A stretch of DNA of 64,000 nucleotides from Mucilaginibacter_A sp964244955 (GCA_964244955.1 CAXTKQ010000002.1:30110-94109); one strand, 5' to 3'. Counted from the first letter of the stretch, positions 42,049-52,118 are shown. Notes: generated by a model not told the origin, from the sequence alone. Made by a program: numbers and translations.

Positions 42049-43314
42049 TTAAACAGGGTTTGGCATGGGCAATGGCGCTTCTTTTACAAAATAATTGGCG
42101 ACTTTATTTAAAGTAAGCCCTTGCACTACAATCGAAAAAATAACAATAAAGTAACAGCTTGCCACGATGATTTCTTTGTATTTATTGTTTGGGATGGAAA
42201 GTGCCAATGCAATTGATATTCCGCCGCGAACGCCAGCCCAGGTCAATATTCCGATGTTGTTGTAATTAATGTCCAAAGTCCTCCGCAGAAAAACGATCGG
42301 CACAAAAACACTCAGGATTCTGGCGATGGTAATCACCAGGATCGCAGCCATACAAACCAGCCAGTAAGCACTTAAAAACGGCATCATCACGATTTGTAAA
42401 CCAATCATCACAAATAAGATCGTGTTTAGCAGCTCGTCTATCAGCGTCCAAAACCTTTCTAAAAACTCGTTCATCCTCCCCGAAGGGTCTTTGCCAAAAC
42501 TTAAATTGCCCACCAGCAAACCAGCCGCTATTTCGGCCAGGGGAATAGAAAAATGAAATTTGTTGGCCAGAACAGAAATGCCCATTACCAAAGCAAGCGA
42601 AACAATCACCAGCGTTTGAAAATCATCCACTTTGCGCATCAATTTATAGGCAACAAAAGCCAGGGAACTGCCCAATAAAACCCCTCCAAAAACTTCCCTA
42701 ACAAATAAAACCGCAATCCCGGTAGATTGGACTTGATGGTTAGACTGCATAATATATTCCAAAATACTGATAAAAAGTATCGGGCCGATGCCATCGTTAA
42801 ACAAGGATTCGCCGGTAATGATCGTTTCTAAATTTTTCGGTATTTTAGATGTCCTCAATATCGCAGAAACAGCCACCGGGTCTGTTGGCGAAATAAGCGC
42901 ACCAAAAAGCAGGCAATAGCTTAAAGGGATTTCAACTTTAATCAAAATTGTAAACCAGTTAAACAAAGTCCCGAAAACAAAAGTAGAAAGCACCACGCCC
43001 AAAGTGCTTAAAATAAACACCGGCCGCATTTGCTTTTTCAGGTCGTTCCAGTTAAAACGGAGCGAACCTGCAAAAAGTAGGAAGCCAAGCATGGTGTATA
43101 AAAGCGTTTGCGAGAAATCAATTTTATTGTTGAACCCGGTGATGGTTTTGAACATAGCCGGAAAAACTTTGCCGGTAAAAATAGCAATCACAGAAACCGC
43201 AACGGCAATACTGATGACACCGATGGCACCGGGCAATTTAAAAAAACGGGCGTTAACAAACGAAAAAACAGCGCTTACAACAACCAGTACAGTTATCACT
43301 ACAAATGAATCCAT
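42049..43314 (-). CDS. CPA1-type Na+/H+ antiporter
   Basis: 421 residues, about 12 membrane spans. Start MDSFVVITVLVVVSAVFSF at 43314. Family signatures include LFGALISPTDPVAVSAILR, ITGESLFNDGIGPILFISIL with the ion-binding Asp, and a late GVRGGISIALALSIP. It exchanges Na+ or K+ for H+ at the inner membrane. Stop codon directly abuts the argF' stop; a terminator between the two is not evident. Confidence 0.93.
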   Translation of the reverse strand: MDSFVVITVLVVVSAVFSFVNARFFKLPGAIGVISIAVAVSVIAIFTGKVFPAMFKTITGFNNKIDFSQTLLYTMLGFLLFAGSLRFNWNDLKKQMRPVFILSTLGVVLSTFVFGTLFNWFTILIKVEIPLSYCLLFGALISPTDPVAVSAILRTSKIPKNLETIITGESLFNDGIGPILFISILEYIMQSNHQVQSTGIAVLFVREVFGGVLLGSSLAFVAYKLMRKVDDFQTLVIVSLALVMGISVLANKFHFSIPLAEIAAGLLVGNLSFGKDPSGRMNEFLERFWTLIDELLNTILFVMIGLQIVMMPFLSAYWLVCMAAILVITIARILSVFVPIVFLRRTLDINYNNIGILTWAGVRGGISIALALSIPNNKYKEIIVASCYFIVIFSIVVQGLTLNKVANYFVKEAPLPMPNPV

Positions 43315-43466
43315 CAACAAAGATACTGAAAGGAGGCAAAGGCATGTTGCTTATCGGTATGCCAAAAGTGGTTTTCAAAAAACCCATTTTATAACTTCAA
43401 CGCAAACAATCTGCGGTTTCGATGCTTCTTTTATGGCAATAAATTTTAAACTTAAACCAGCATAAA

Positions 43467-43830
43467 ATGATAGATCCTAAAGACGAAGTTTTCCGCGACC
43501 TGGACGACCAGGGCAGGGAAGATGATAACAACCGCAGCCATTTTGACGCCGGTTTTTTGGGCGACGAAGAGCAGGACACAGAAAGCGGCAATGTAGCTGT
43601 TGAACACGAAGACGGACACCAAATACCAAAAGCCATGACGATAGAACAAGAAGGCGAAAAGCCTTGGGAAAACATTAGCGGAAGCACAAACCTNNNNNNN
43701 NNNACTGGAAGAAGTGCCTTCGCCATCAACCAATACACCAGAAGAAGACGCTGCAACTTTACAACCTGAAACGGAAGGCGCTGGTTACCGTGAAGAGCCG
43801 GACCAGGCAAAAGTAGGCGGAGAAGAATAA
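43467..43830 (+). CDS. Acidic hypothetical protein interrupted by an assembly gap
   Basis: Opens MIDPKDEVFRDLDDQGREDD and is very acidic and hydrophilic. The 10-N gap at 43694-43703 breaks it: after the gap the natural reading is LEEVPSPSTNTPEEDAATLQ to a TAA at 43828-43830, in a different frame from the start. The true gap length is unknown, so one protein of about 120 residues is the likely truth. No function recognised. A terminator follows at 44012-44050. Confidence 0.6.
43694..43703. other. Assembly gap (10 N)
   Basis: Ten undetermined bases, probably a placeholder of arbitrary length, because the coding frame changes across it. Confidence 0.98.
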
Positions 43831-43878
43831 ACCTGTTTTTTTTCTGATTCAAAAGTTGTTTAAACTTTTTTGGGTTGA

Positions 43879-43968
43879 TGCTTCTTTTACCCTATAAAAT
43901 TGGTGCATATATTCAGCCTGAACAAACCAGAAACCAGGCAAACCAATTTTTATAGGGTAAAAGAAGCA
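43879..43968. repeat. Intergenic inverted repeat family, copy B
   Basis: TGCTTCTTTTACCCTATAAA with ATTGGTG on the left, then a spacer, then AACCAATTTTTATAGGG and TAAAAGAAGCA on the right. Arms are near-perfect over about 27 bp. The right flank CAAAAGAATAAGTTTAAACA recurs almost unchanged after copy C. Confidence 0.88.
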
Positions 43969-44011
43969 TTGTGGAAAGTACAAAAGAATAAGTTTAAACA
44001 GGTTTTTAACT

Positions 44012-44050
44012 AAAAACGCAATTGGTCGCAGTCCGGCTTGTTGCGTTTTT
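44012..44050 (+). terminator. Terminator before the polyprenyl synthase gene
   Basis: AAAAACGCAA (44012-44021) and TTGCGTTTTT (44041-44050) form a 10-bp stem with a 19-base loop followed by TTG and further T residues. Confidence 0.6.
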
Positions 44051-44064
44051 TTGTTTCCGATTTG

Positions 44065-44072
44065 TATCTTTG
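44065..44072 (+). promoter_or_regulatory. -7 element of the polyprenyl synthase gene
   Basis: TATCTTTG matches TAnnTTTG, about 75 bases before the start codon at 44148. A -33 TTG is near 44041 but at 21 bases, wider than usual. Confidence 0.45.
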
Positions 44073-44147
44073 AACACAAACCCGAACAGATTTTACCTTG
44101 CTATGCTGGTTTTACTTATTTCGATATTAACCCCACCAAACCGGTAA

Positions 44148-45119
44148 ATGCCAAGCATAGACGAGATTAAAAAACCGATAGCTGCCGAAATTGATGTTTT
44201 TGAAGACAAGTTCAAAGCTTCAATGCACAGCTCGGTCCCGCTGCTCGACCGCATCACCCATTATATTGTCAAAAGAAAAGGCAAGCAAATCAGGCCGATG
44301 TTTGTGTTTTTTAGTGCCGGTTTGTGCGGCGGGATCAATGAATCCACGCATCGCGGCGCAGCCTTGGTTGAACTGCTGCACACGGCCACTTTGGTGCATG
44401 ACGATGTGGTTGACAACTCGTACCAGCGGCGCGGTTTCTTCTCCATCAATGCTTTGTGGAAAAACAAAATTGCGGTTTTAGTTGGCGATTATCTGTTATC
44501 AAAAGGTTTGCTACTTTCGTTGGACAACAATGATTTTTCACTGCTAAAAATAGTATCCGAAGCGGTTAAACAAATGAGCGAAGGCGAACTGTTGCAGATC
44601 GAGAAAGTGCGGAAAATGGACGTAGGCGAACCGATTTATTACGAAGTGATCCGCCAGAAAACGGCTTCTTTAATTGCTTCGTGCTGTGCCTGCGGTGCGG
44701 CTTCGGCGGGTGCAGATGCAGAAACGGTTGAACGGATGCGGTTTTTTGGGGAGAAGATCGGCATTGCTTTCCAGATAAAAGATGATATGTTTGATTTTGG
44801 TTTGGATGATGTGGGCAAACCTTTGGGCATTGATATCAAGGAGAAAAAGATTACGCTGCCGTTGATTTATGCCTTAAACAAAGCATCAAAAACCGAACGG
44901 CGAAACATTATCAACCTTGTTAAAAACCACAACGAAGAACCCAAAAAAGTAGCCGAAATTATTGATTTTGTAAAAGGTTCCGGCGGTTTGGCTTATGCTT
45001 CCACCCAAATGGCAAAATACCAGGAAGAAGCTTTTGCGATTTTAAACACTTTCCCTCCAAATGAGTTTCGGACCGGTTTGGAGCAACTGGTACGTTTTAC
45101 GACCGAGCGCAAAAAATAG
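44148..45119 (+). CDS. Polyprenyl diphosphate synthase
   Basis: 323 residues, trans-isoprenyl diphosphate synthase. First Asp-rich motif HDDVVDNSYQRRG, second in IKDDMFDFGLDD, with GKQIRPMFVFFSAGL and VGDYLLSKG between. It condenses isopentenyl diphosphate units into the long chain of menaquinone (octaprenyl or similar; chain length cannot be set by eye). Single gene between two copies of the intergenic repeat; a variant 11-base word lies just beyond its stop (45124). Confidence 0.93.
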   Translation: MPSIDEIKKPIAAEIDVFEDKFKASMHSSVPLLDRITHYIVKRKGKQIRPMFVFFSAGLCGGINESTHRGAALVELLHTATLVHDDVVDNSYQRRGFFSINALWKNKIAVLVGDYLLSKGLLLSLDNNDFSLLKIVSEAVKQMSEGELLQIEKVRKMDVGEPIYYEVIRQKTASLIASCCACGAASAGADAETVERMRFFGEKIGIAFQIKDDMFDFGLDDVGKPLGIDIKEKKITLPLIYALNKASKTERRNIINLVKNHNEEPKKVAEIIDFVKGSGGLAYASTQMAKYQEEAFAILNTFPPNEFRTGLEQLVRFTTERKK

Positions 45120-45221
45120 GTTGTAAAAGAAGTATCGCAATCAGGATTAATTTCTGGTCAGCCAACGCTCTTGATTTTACCAACAGTTGATTTTGGAAAC
45201 CATATAGATCCTACTCCAATC

Positions 45222-46328
45222 CTACGCAAGCTTTTTCCGCAACCATTTCCGAACCGGCTCATCATACCATTTCAATGCGGCATAGGCCAAAACAATCGCA
45301 CTTGTTAAAATAAGTAATGCGTAAGGCCACATTTGTGCGAGTGTTACGCCTTTATGGTTGCTGATCCAGGCAACGTAAAAATAAACCAGCGGATAGTGTA
45401 CCAGGTAAAGCGGATAAGATATATCACCTAAGAATTTACATATCCTGTTCTCTCTTTGAGTTTGGATCACGCCGCTGGCACCCAGGTACACGATAAGCGG
45501 GAAAACGATGATGATACAAACAGATTCATAGATCCCGTTCATCCACAAATGTTTAGCACCGCCAATACGCGGCATATAAAGTACGATAGCTACCAAAAGG
45601 CTGCACCATAAAAAGGCATTTTTAATTTGAGCCGGCTTTGCTACGCGTGAAAGTAACAGACCGGCAAAGAAGGGGTACATGGTACGCGTTAACCCAATGC
45701 GTACCTGTTCCACGTTCAGTGTCCAGCCACCACTAACGTCGCCGTTTGTGATTGCTAAGTGTGCGAGTGCGATAGCAGCGATGCCCACGAAGATACTTAA
45801 TGCCGTTTTGGAGAATTTCCTGATCCATACAGCATAAAGAATGTTGGCAATGTATTCAAAAAACAATGACCATCCCACGCTATTTAGCGGGTGCATTTCT
45901 TGCCAGCCACGTATATCAAGCGATAAAGGTACGGGCAGGATGGTATAACCGACCAGCATCACCAGCAGCATTTTCCACAGGGGAACAGTATGAATGAGCG
46001 GCCATAGTGTAGAATCCGTAAAATAAAATCCGATGGCGCCGAGGGTCATCCCCAAAACCACCATTGGCTGAAGGCGTTCAATCCGGCGTTTGAAAAAACC
46101 GCCAACAGTCATTTTATCCCAGCGGTCGTCGTAAGCATAGCCAATTACGAAACCTGATAATAAAAAGAAAAGATCAACAGCCAGGTAGCCGTGATTGACA
46201 AGTTTATCTAAATTACTGGTTGATAATGGCTCGCACAAGTGGAACGTTACAACGATTATGGCTGCAACACCGCGAAGGCCATCTAATATGGGATAGTGCG
46301 GCTTGGTGGCCAGTTCATTAGGATTCAT
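45222..46328 (-). CDS. Acyltransferase-3 family membrane protein
   Basis: 368 residues with about ten membrane spans. LDGLRGVAAIIVVTFHL and DLFFLLSGFVIGYAYDDRW are the family signature, with the conserved His in TFHL. It transfers acyl groups onto sugars or surface polymers at the inner membrane. The gene stands alone; composition looks slightly richer in G+C than its neighbours. No substrate can be given. Confidence 0.9.
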   Translation of the reverse strand: MNPNELATKPHYPILDGLRGVAAIIVVTFHLCEPLSTSNLDKLVNHGYLAVDLFFLLSGFVIGYAYDDRWDKMTVGGFFKRRIERLQPMVVLGMTLGAIGFYFTDSTLWPLIHTVPLWKMLLVMLVGYTILPVPLSLDIRGWQEMHPLNSVGWSLFFEYIANILYAVWIRKFSKTALSIFVGIAAIALAHLAITNGDVSGGWTLNVEQVRIGLTRTMYPFFAGLLLSRVAKPAQIKNAFLWCSLLVAIVLYMPRIGGAKHLWMNGIYESVCIIIVFPLIVYLGASGVIQTQRENRICKFLGDISYPLYLVHYPLVYFYVAWISNHKGVTLAQMWPYALLILTSAIVLAYAALKWYDEPVRKWLRKKLA

Positions 46329-46463
46329 TAATCACATTGGTTGTACACACGATGAATAAAACTGGCGCAAATTATAAAAAAACATGCATTGGTAGCCCTA
46401 CAGTTTCAGACCAAAAACCGGGAAAAGTATTTGTATCGCTATTTTAAGTTAATTTTTGGCCGA

Positions 46464-46553
46464 TGCTTCTTTTACCCTATAAAATTAGTGTTTGCATCAG
46501 CCTAAACAAATCAAAACAAATTGCCCACCAATTTTTAGGTGATAAAAGAAGCA
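46464..46553. repeat. Intergenic inverted repeat family, copy C
   Basis: TGCTTCTTTTACCCTATAAA and ATTAGTG on the left; CACCAATTTTTAGGTGA then TAAAAGAAGCA (46543-46553) on the right. Arms have diverged slightly (ATAGGG versus AGGTGA). It occupies most of the 300-base gap between the acyltransferase and GH3 genes. Confidence 0.87.
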
Positions 46554-46632
46554 TCGCGTTAAGCACAAAAGAATAAGTTTAAACAAGTTCTATATTAATT
46601 TCTGTTGTTAAACCTTCAATCAAACAAATTTA

Positions 46633-48156
46633 TCAAACCATTGCCCCTTTCATCAACAACAAAATAGAATCCACATATTCGCGGTTATTGGCCAGGCGCG
46701 GCACTTTGTGCTGGCCGCCCAATTTGCCTTTTTGTTTGAGCCATTTGTAAAAAGTACCGTCGGCAGCAATATGGACAAGCGGCCTTTTTAAAGCCATATC
46801 TTTAAACCGTTTGGCGTCATAATCTGAATTTACTTTGCGCAGGGTTTCGTCCAGCAAATCCACAAAACGTTCAAACTCGTCCGGTTTTTTTTCAAACTCG
46901 ATGATCCATTCGTGCCCGCCGGCTTTGCTTCCGTCAAAATAAAGCGGTGCTGCGGTGTATTCCCTAATGATCGCGCCGGTTTGCGCACATGCTTCTTTTA
47001 ATGCCCTTTCGCTGTTATCAATGATCACTTCTTCGCCAAAAGCATTGATAAAGTGTTTGGTGCGGCCGGTGATGCGGATGCGAAAAGGTGAAAGCGAAGT
47101 AAACTGAACGGTATCGCCAATCATGTAGCGCCACAAACCGGAATTGGTAGAAATGATCAAGGCATAGTTTTTACCGATTTCAACTTCGTGCAACAGCAGC
47201 GTTTTCGGGTTGTCATCAAACAAATTTTCAATCGGCAAAAATTCGTAGAAAACACCGTAATCCAACATCAGCAGCATTTCTTCCGAATCCGACTGGTCCT
47301 GAATCCCAAAAAAACCTTCCGAAGCATTGTACGTTTCCATGTAATACATTGCATCACTTGGAACCAGCTTTTTAAAATGATCACGGTAAGGCGTGAAAGA
47401 AACCGCACCGTGAACATATAGTTCAAGGTTTGGCCAGATTTCCAACAAGTTGTCTTTCCCGGTCAGTTCCAGTAACCGTTTTGCTAAAACAATGTTCCAG
47501 GTTGGCACGCCACTAATGGCTGTTACATTGACCAATTTGGTGATGTTGGCAATCTTATCAATCTTCTCTTCATAGTTCTCAATCAGTGTAATGGCGAGTT
47601 CCGGTGTCCGGTAAAACTCTGCCCAAAGCGGCAGGTTTTTCAGGAGAACAGCAGAAAGATCGCCATAATAAGAATCAGTATTAAGTTGATTGATTTGATG
47701 GCTTCCGCCTAAAACCAGCGTTTTGCCGGTAAATAATTTAGCTTCCGGTTGGTTGTTGCAATACAGCGTAATCATGTCTTTGCCGCCTTTAAAATGGCAT
47801 TCTTCCATCGCTTCTTCGCTTACCGGAATAAATTTGCTGCGATCACTCGTTGTGCCGGATGATTTGGCAAACCATTTAATTTCTGAAGGCCAAAGCACGT
47901 TTTGCTCGCCTTTCATCATCCGTTCAATGTAAGGTTTTAACGTATCGTAAGTTTGGATCGGGAAACGCTGCCGGAAATCATCCGCGTTTTCGATACTTTT
48001 ATAACCGTACTTTTTGCCCCATTCGGTATTTTCGGCACTCGTAATTAAGTTTTCAAACCATTCTTCCTGCACCTCATTTGGATATTTGATAAAAAGCTCG
48101 ATCTGGTGCATCCGCTTTTTCATGATCCAGGTGACCAACGAATTAATGAAAGTCAT
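46633..48156 (-). CDS. GH3-like acyl-acid-amide synthetase family protein
   Basis: 507 residues, member of the GH3 auxin-responsive promoter family, in the ANL adenylating group. Motifs: AKSSGTTSDRSKFIPVS (ATP loop), YMETYNASEGFFGIQD and LWRYMIGDTVQFTSLSPFRI. GH3 enzymes couple amino acids to carboxylic acids; bacterial members are widespread in Bacteroidota, with unknown substrates. It is last in a recJ-lptB-GH3 unit, 6 bases after lptB. An exact 11-base word lies in its coding DNA at 46990. Confidence 0.9.
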   Translation of the reverse strand: MTFINSLVTWIMKKRMHQIELFIKYPNEVQEEWFENLITSAENTEWGKKYGYKSIENADDFRQRFPIQTYDTLKPYIERMMKGEQNVLWPSEIKWFAKSSGTTSDRSKFIPVSEEAMEECHFKGGKDMITLYCNNQPEAKLFTGKTLVLGGSHQINQLNTDSYYGDLSAVLLKNLPLWAEFYRTPELAITLIENYEEKIDKIANITKLVNVTAISGVPTWNIVLAKRLLELTGKDNLLEIWPNLELYVHGAVSFTPYRDHFKKLVPSDAMYYMETYNASEGFFGIQDQSDSEEMLLMLDYGVFYEFLPIENLFDDNPKTLLLHEVEIGKNYALIISTNSGLWRYMIGDTVQFTSLSPFRIRITGRTKHFINAFGEEVIIDNSERALKEACAQTGAIIREYTAAPLYFDGSKAGGHEWIIEFEKKPDEFERFVDLLDETLRKVNSDYDAKRFKDMALKRPLVHIAADGTFYKWLKQKGKLGGQHKVPRLANNREYVDSILLLMKGAMV

Positions 48157-48162
48157 AAGGCT

Positions 48163-48900
48163 TTAGGCGAAAGTTTTTCTTTTTAAAACGAAGTTGGAAC
48201 CCAGATATAATTTGCGCACAATCGGGTCTTCTGCCAGCACTTCCGGTTCGCCGTAGCGTAAAATCTTGCCTTCAAAAAGCAGGTAAGCACGGTCTGTAAT
48301 GGATAAAGTTTCCTGCACATTATGGTCGGTAATTAAAATCCCGATGTTGCGCGTTCGTAATTTGGCCACCATAAATTGGATTTCTTCCACCGCAATCGGG
48401 TCAACGCCGGCAAAAGGCTCGTCCAGCAAAATAAATTTAGGTTCGGCAGCCAAAGCGCGTGCAATTTCAGTACGGCGGCGTTCTCCGCCAGAAAGCAAAT
48501 CGCCGCGGTTTTTACGCACTTTTTGCAAGCTGAATTCGTCAATCAGTTCTTCCAGCTTGTCTTTTTGCTCGGTTTGGTTCATCCTGCCCATTTCCAACAC
48601 CGCTTTGATGTTGTCTTCTACCGAAAGCTTGCGAAACACAGAAGCTTCCTGCGCCAAATAGCCAATTCCTTTTTGTGCGCGTCGGTACATCGGCGCGTCG
48701 GTGATGTCTTCGTCTTCCAGAAAAATCTTTCCTTCGTTCGGCTTGATCAAACCCACAATCATGTAAAAAGATGTGGTTTTTCCGGCACCGTTTGGCCCCA
48801 GCAAACCTACAATTTCGCCTTGCTGCACATCAAAAGTTACATCGTTTACAACGGTGCGCTGCTTGTATTTTTTAATTAAATTTTCTGCCCTTAAAATCAT
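48163..48900 (-). CDS. lptB: LPS export ABC transporter ATPase
   Basis: 245 residues. Walker A GPNGAGKTTSFYM, Q loop, signature LSGGERRRTEIARAL, Walker B FILLDEPFAGVDP and switch His in ITDHNVQET. LptB powers lipopolysaccharide extraction with LptF/G at the inner membrane. Position between recJ and GH3, with gaps of 3 and 6 bases, indicates one operon. Confidence 0.93.
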   Translation of the reverse strand: MILRAENLIKKYKQRTVVNDVTFDVQQGEIVGLLGPNGAGKTTSFYMIVGLIKPNEGKIFLEDEDITDAPMYRRAQKGIGYLAQEASVFRKLSVEDNIKAVLEMGRMNQTEQKDKLEELIDEFSLQKVRKNRGDLLSGGERRRTEIARALAAEPKFILLDEPFAGVDPIAVEEIQFMVAKLRTRNIGILITDHNVQETLSITDRAYLLFEGKILRYGEPEVLAEDPIVRKLYLGSNFVLKRKTFA

Positions 48901-48903
48901 GTT

Positions 48904-50619
48904 TTATGCTGATGCTGTATCTTCAAACCGAATCCCTTTTACATTTAACTGCAGGGTTTTCTGTTCGCGCCAAACGTTTTCTTCGATGGTATAACAAATA
49001 TCAAACGGCATACTGTTTTTAATGGCATAAATATAGTCGCCCATACCAAAACCAATACAGTTAAAAATTGCAGAACCTTGCTGCGCCACGCAAAATTTAA
49101 GGTGTTTTTCGCCCACCAGGTTTATATTGCCGCTAACATACACATTTTTGGTTAGGAAAACCGGTGTCATGTTTTCCGGGCCGAAAGGTGCAAACTGGTT
49201 TAAAATCCGTACAAAACGTGGTGTGATTTGGTTTAAATTGATTTCCGCATCAATCCTAATACGCTGAACCAATTGCTCTTCGGTAATTGCGGAAGAAACA
49301 ACCTGCTCAAAACGTTCGCTAAAAGCCGTTACGTTTTCGGGCAGCAGCGTTAAACCGGCCGCATATTTATGTCCGCCAAACTGCAACAGCAAATCGCTGC
49401 ATCCGCACAAAGCTTCGTACAAATCAAACCCGTAGACAGAACGCGCCGAACCGGTAACGTGGCCATTGCTTTTGGTCAATACAACGGTTGGCCGGTAATA
49501 TTTTTCGGTTAAGCGCGAAGCCACAATCCCAATCACGCCTTTGTGCCAGTTTTCCTGAAAAACGACGGTAGAACGGCGGTTGATGAGCAGCGGGTTTTGG
49601 TCAATTATATTCAAAGCCTGGCCGGTAATGCTCAGGTCATGCTCTTTTCGTTCGGTATTTTTCAGGTTAATGGATTCGCCGAAATCAAAAGCCGAAACCG
49701 AACAATCCGCAATCAACAAGTTAACGGCGTGTTTGGCATCATCAATCCGGCCGGCGGCGTTAATGCGCGGGCCGATGGTAAAAACGAGATCAGAAACGGT
49801 ATAATTTTCCGCTTTTCCGGCAACATTCATCAAAGCTTTTAAACCGATGGAAGGATTGGTGTTGATTTTTTCGAGGCCAAAAGCAGTAAGCGTGCGGTTT
49901 TCGCCGTTGATGTGAACGAGATCGCAGGCAATACTTACGGCAACTAAATCTAAATAACAGCTCACTTCTTCAAAAGGAATATCGTTTTTCTCGGCGTAAG
50001 CCTGGATCAGTTTAAAACCGATGCCGCAGCCAGACAATTCTTTGTAAGGATAGCTGCAATCGCTCCTTTTCGGATCTAAAACGGCAACGGCTTGCGGCAG
50101 TTTTTCGCCCGGCAAATGGTGGTCGCAAATGATAAAGTCAATGCTTCTTTTACCGGCATAATTTACTTTTTCTACCGATTTAATGCCGCAATCTAAAGCG
50201 ATAATCAAACTGAAATTATTTTCGGCGGCAAAATTAATCCCGGCGGTAGAAATGCCGTAACCTTCGGAATACCGGTTTGGAATGTAAAAGGAAATATTTT
50301 TGTAACGCTTCTTAAAAAACTGATACACAACAGAAACGGCCGTGGTTCCGTCCACATCGTAATCGCCATAAATTAATATTTTTTCCTGATTTTGGATAGC
50401 TTTTTCAATCCGCAGAACTGCTTTTTCCATATCCAGCATCAAAAACGGATCGTGCAGATGGCCTAAACTTGGTCGGAAAAAATACCTGGCTTCTTCAAAA
50501 GTAGTAATGCCGCGCTGTACCAGCAAATTGCTCAATACTTCGTTTACCTGCAAAGTTTCTGCCAAAGCCAAAACCTGTTCGCGGTTTCCCTCCTGCTCCA
50601 AAACCCATCGCTTTTGCAT
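48904..50619 (-). CDS. recJ: Single-stranded-DNA exonuclease RecJ
   Basis: 571 residues. DHH-family motifs: YGDYDVDGTTA (motif I), DCGIK, ICDHHLPGE (motif III), DLVAVSIACDLV and the DHHA1 part with GHKYAAGLTL. Removes 5' single strands in recombination and base-excision repair. First gene of the recJ-lptB-GH3 unit. An exact 11-base word at 50142 codes GKRSI here, a different frame from its VKEA reading in argF'. Confidence 0.95.
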   Translation of the reverse strand: MQKRWVLEQEGNREQVLALAETLQVNEVLSNLLVQRGITTFEEARYFFRPSLGHLHDPFLMLDMEKAVLRIEKAIQNQEKILIYGDYDVDGTTAVSVVYQFFKKRYKNISFYIPNRYSEGYGISTAGINFAAENNFSLIIALDCGIKSVEKVNYAGKRSIDFIICDHHLPGEKLPQAVAVLDPKRSDCSYPYKELSGCGIGFKLIQAYAEKNDIPFEEVSCYLDLVAVSIACDLVHINGENRTLTAFGLEKINTNPSIGLKALMNVAGKAENYTVSDLVFTIGPRINAAGRIDDAKHAVNLLIADCSVSAFDFGESINLKNTERKEHDLSITGQALNIIDQNPLLINRRSTVVFQENWHKGVIGIVASRLTEKYYRPTVVLTKSNGHVTGSARSVYGFDLYEALCGCSDLLLQFGGHKYAAGLTLLPENVTAFSERFEQVVSSAITEEQLVQRIRIDAEINLNQITPRFVRILNQFAPFGPENMTPVFLTKNVYVSGNINLVGEKHLKFCVAQQGSAIFNCIGFGMGDYIYAIKNSMPFDICYTIEENVWREQKTLQLNVKGIRFEDTASA

Positions 50620-50696
50620 ATCTTTAAAAAAGTTTAAACAGTAAAGATAGTTATTGACTTATCATTAAATAAGTTTAAACTGATTTTAGCATTGCT

Positions 50697-51470
50697 ATGA
50701 ATATTTATGCGTTGGGCGAAGGTTCTTTTTCTGTTGATTCTACCAAAAAATTCGTTCCTTTTAACCCGCTTACCGATAATCCGACAGACCGAAAAGGTTC
50801 TATTTTTATCCACGTCCAACCATTTCTGCTCAAAACGGAAACGGATTTGATTTTGATGGATGCCGGTTTAGGTTTCAAAAACCCGAACGGCGAACTGATG
50901 CTGCATGACAATATTAGAAATGCGGGATTTGAGCCGGAAGAGGTTACGCTGGTTTTGATGTCGCATTTGCATTACGACCATACCGGCGGTTTGGTGATGG
51001 AACGAAACGGGCGAATGGAACCCTCTTTTCCGGATGCAGAACACGTCATCCAGCGCGGCGAATGGGAATTTGCTTTTTCCGGAAAATCAACTTCTTACCG
51101 GCAACCAATTTTTGAAGTGCTGCAACGATCAGCCAACGTAACTTTGGTGGAAGGCAGCGGCAATTTCAGGAACGGGATTAATTACGAACTGACCGGCGGC
51201 CATTGCCCGTTTCACCAGGTTTTTAAAGTTGAGTCGGCGGGAGAAATTTATTTTTTTGGCGGCGATGTTTTACCGGAACCGGAACAATTAATCAGAAGGT
51301 TTGCTGCAAAATATGATTTTGACGGAAGAAAATCAATGGAACTGCGCGATCGTTTTGGCAAGCAAGCGGCCGAAGAAAATTGGATATGCTGTTTTTACCA
51401 TGCAAAAAACCTTGCCATTGGCAAGGTTACAGACAATAACGGGTTTTCGGTGAAAACGCTTGACAGTTAG
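50697..51470 (+). CDS. Metallo-beta-lactamase-fold hydrolase
   Basis: 257 residues. The zinc motif HLHYDHTGG is clear, with further ligands in GGHCPFHQV, FFGGDVLPEP and CFYHAKNLAIG. The family contains lactonases and thioesterases; the substrate is not set. Divergent from recJ (77 bases) and ends 4 bases inside the response-regulator gene of the other strand. Confidence 0.9.
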   Translation: MNIYALGEGSFSVDSTKKFVPFNPLTDNPTDRKGSIFIHVQPFLLKTETDLILMDAGLGFKNPNGELMLHDNIRNAGFEPEEVTLVLMSHLHYDHTGGLVMERNGRMEPSFPDAEHVIQRGEWEFAFSGKSTSYRQPIFEVLQRSANVTLVEGSGNFRNGINYELTGGHCPFHQVFKVESAGEIYFFGGDVLPEPEQLIRRFAAKYDFDGRKSMELRDRFGKQAAEENWICCFYHAKNLAIGKVTDNNGFSVKTLDS

Positions 51471-51892
51471 CCGACGTGTACTTTTGCGCCGCCAAATACT
51501 TCTTTTATAGACTCTATGTTGAGCGGTTTGGATATAAAGTTGGCTACAGAACTAAATGACCTGGCTTTTTCAATATCATTACTAAAAACAGACGAGGACA
51601 AGATGTAAATCGTAATCCTTTTATCGGGGTCTAAATTCGAGGATTTATATTCTTCCAGAAATTCCCAGCCATTCATAATCGGCATATTAATGTCCAGCAA
51701 AATATAATCAGGAACTTGCTCCGGATGGTTATTAAATATATCCTTTAACCGGTTTATTGCCAGACGGCCATTCAAATAAGTTGAAATCTCTGCATCGGCA
51801 AATCCCTTCCTGATCAGTTTAACGGTAATGAAATTATTTATCTCATCATCGTCAACCAGCATAATATTGACAGGCTTCTGATTCACATTCAT
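51467..51892 (-). CDS. Stand-alone response-regulator receiver protein
   Basis: 141 residues from MNVNQKPVNIMLVDDDEINNF; a further in-frame Met lies 15 codons upstream. Receiver domain only: the acidic pocket VDDDE, phospho-Asp in YILLDINMPIMNGWEFL and Lys in NFISKPLNIES. No output domain, so it signals by protein contact, as in CheY-like or histidine-phosphotransfer relays. The cognate kinase is not next to it. A variant 11-base word lies near its 3' end (51498). Confidence 0.9.
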   Translation of the reverse strand: MNVNQKPVNIMLVDDDEINNFITVKLIRKGFADAEISTYLNGRLAINRLKDIFNNHPEQVPDYILLDINMPIMNGWEFLEEYKSSNLDPDKRITIYILSSSVFSNDIEKARSFSSVANFISKPLNIESIKEVFGGAKVHVG

Positions 51893-52118
51893 ATAAGTTT
51901 GTACGAAAGTAAAAGCGTGAAAGTTCGGTACATGCATAATAAATTTTTTAGCACCTTAATAAAATTACAATCTCATGCGGCACGAAACGGCTTTCTTTAG
52001 ACTATAGAAAAATAACGTGCGCATAATATCCTATAAAAGATATTAATAGTGTTACGCTGAAATTAGAAAAGCAGATTTTTTTGCAGTTCTAAATGACTTT
52101 CACATTACAATTATACAT

